A DNA stretch of 41,679 bases. Origin: Chloroflexota bacterium. GTDB lineage: Bacteria > Chloroflexota > UBA6077 > FW602-bin22 > JAMCYS01. Below the pieces are notes generated by a model. That model ran no database searches. It saw only the letters and a list, made by a program, of their open reading frames with translations, and was not told where the DNA came from. Location: positions 78,370 to 120,048 of the forward strand of contig JAMCYS010000041.1 in NCBI GenBank assembly GCA_023473795.1, given 5' to 3'. This document shows, piece by piece, positions 41,636 through 41,679 of this stretch (positions within the stretch are counted from its first letter, which is position 1; each line of letters begins with the position of its first letter). Made by a program: the position numbers and the translations under genes.

Positions 41636-41664
41636 ATTGTAAGCTCGCATAGTAGGCATGTCAA
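41636..41664 (-). promoter_or_regulatory. Strong promoter for parA-RHH
   Basis: On the minus strand TTGACA (41664-41659), 17 bp, TACAAT (41641-41636), 46 bp before the GTG. Confidence 0.75.
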
Positions 41665-41679
41665 CCGCCTGGGACCTAG

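Noticed and set aside
37000-41679. CRISPR array or restriction/toxin-antitoxin operon in the island
   Set aside because: No regularly spaced direct repeats of CRISPR size, and the RHH gene is paired with ParA, not with a toxin.

Overview
The window is GC-rich, gene-dense bacterial DNA from an organism that uses many GTG and TTG starts, 4-nt stop/start overlaps and canonical -35/-10 promoters, often with an extended TGC before the -10. Gene content points to Chloroflexota (Anaerolineae-like or a relative): GT-C membrane glycosyltransferases with an unusual soluble beta-sandwich tail, an mreBCD-ffh cluster, a sortase with a T/P/A-rich linker, a long-form dihydropteroate synthase, a tungsten-type aldehyde oxidoreductase and a GNAT/super-sandwich giant protein. 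The phylum is an inference; no rRNA is present to confirm it.

Layout. 1-7.3 kb: cell-envelope polysaccharide genes, namely one rightward GT-C protein facing a leftward operon of a GT-C protein, a GT4 enzyme and a GT87-like protein. The two outer genes share a C-terminal beta-sandwich domain and their 3' ends overlap. 7.3-11.8 kb: a leftward Ldh_2 dehydrogenase, divergent from an aldehyde:ferredoxin oxidoreductase-family enzyme and an ornithine-cyclodeaminase-like (LOR/SDH) protein. 11.8-13.8 kb: leftward rpsP-khpA-rimM-radical SAM operon. 13.9-17.7 kb: rightward mreB-mreC-mreD-ffh. 17.7-19.5 kb: leftward PAP2 phosphatase and GT4 pair. 19.8-23.6 kb: a HEAT-like protein, tRNA-Gln(CTG), a candidate small RNA, two small unknown proteins, a flavin-fold protein and an unknown alpha/beta protein. 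23.7-29.7 kb: mobA-moeA, then a 1059-aa GNAT fused to carbohydrate-type beta domains, then a double-GNAT protein. 29.9-32.7 kb: GT4, trmD and a WalJ-like metallo-beta-lactamase protein. 32.7-36.3 kb: a sortase, and a folate operon folE-folP-folK plus a PTPS-family enzyme that probably stands in for FolB.

From about 36.3 kb the character changes. Coding density falls, A/C-rich and AT-richer stretches appear, and palindromes and inverted repeats become frequent. The only clear genes are an Asp/Glu racemase-like protein, a MerR-type regulator with a coiled coil, and a ParA ATPase with a ribbon-helix-helix partner at the right edge. I read 37.9-41.7 kb as an accessory island carrying a small partition-type locus. 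It also contains a 141-bp element bounded by 13-bp inverted repeats, and about 1.4 kb of DNA that I cannot assign.

The strongest candidates for something new are the GNAT/super-sandwich fusion with its GNAT partner, the small-RNA locus beside tRNA-Gln, the AOR-family enzyme lacking the third cluster cysteine, and the repeat-rich ParA/RHH/MerR island.
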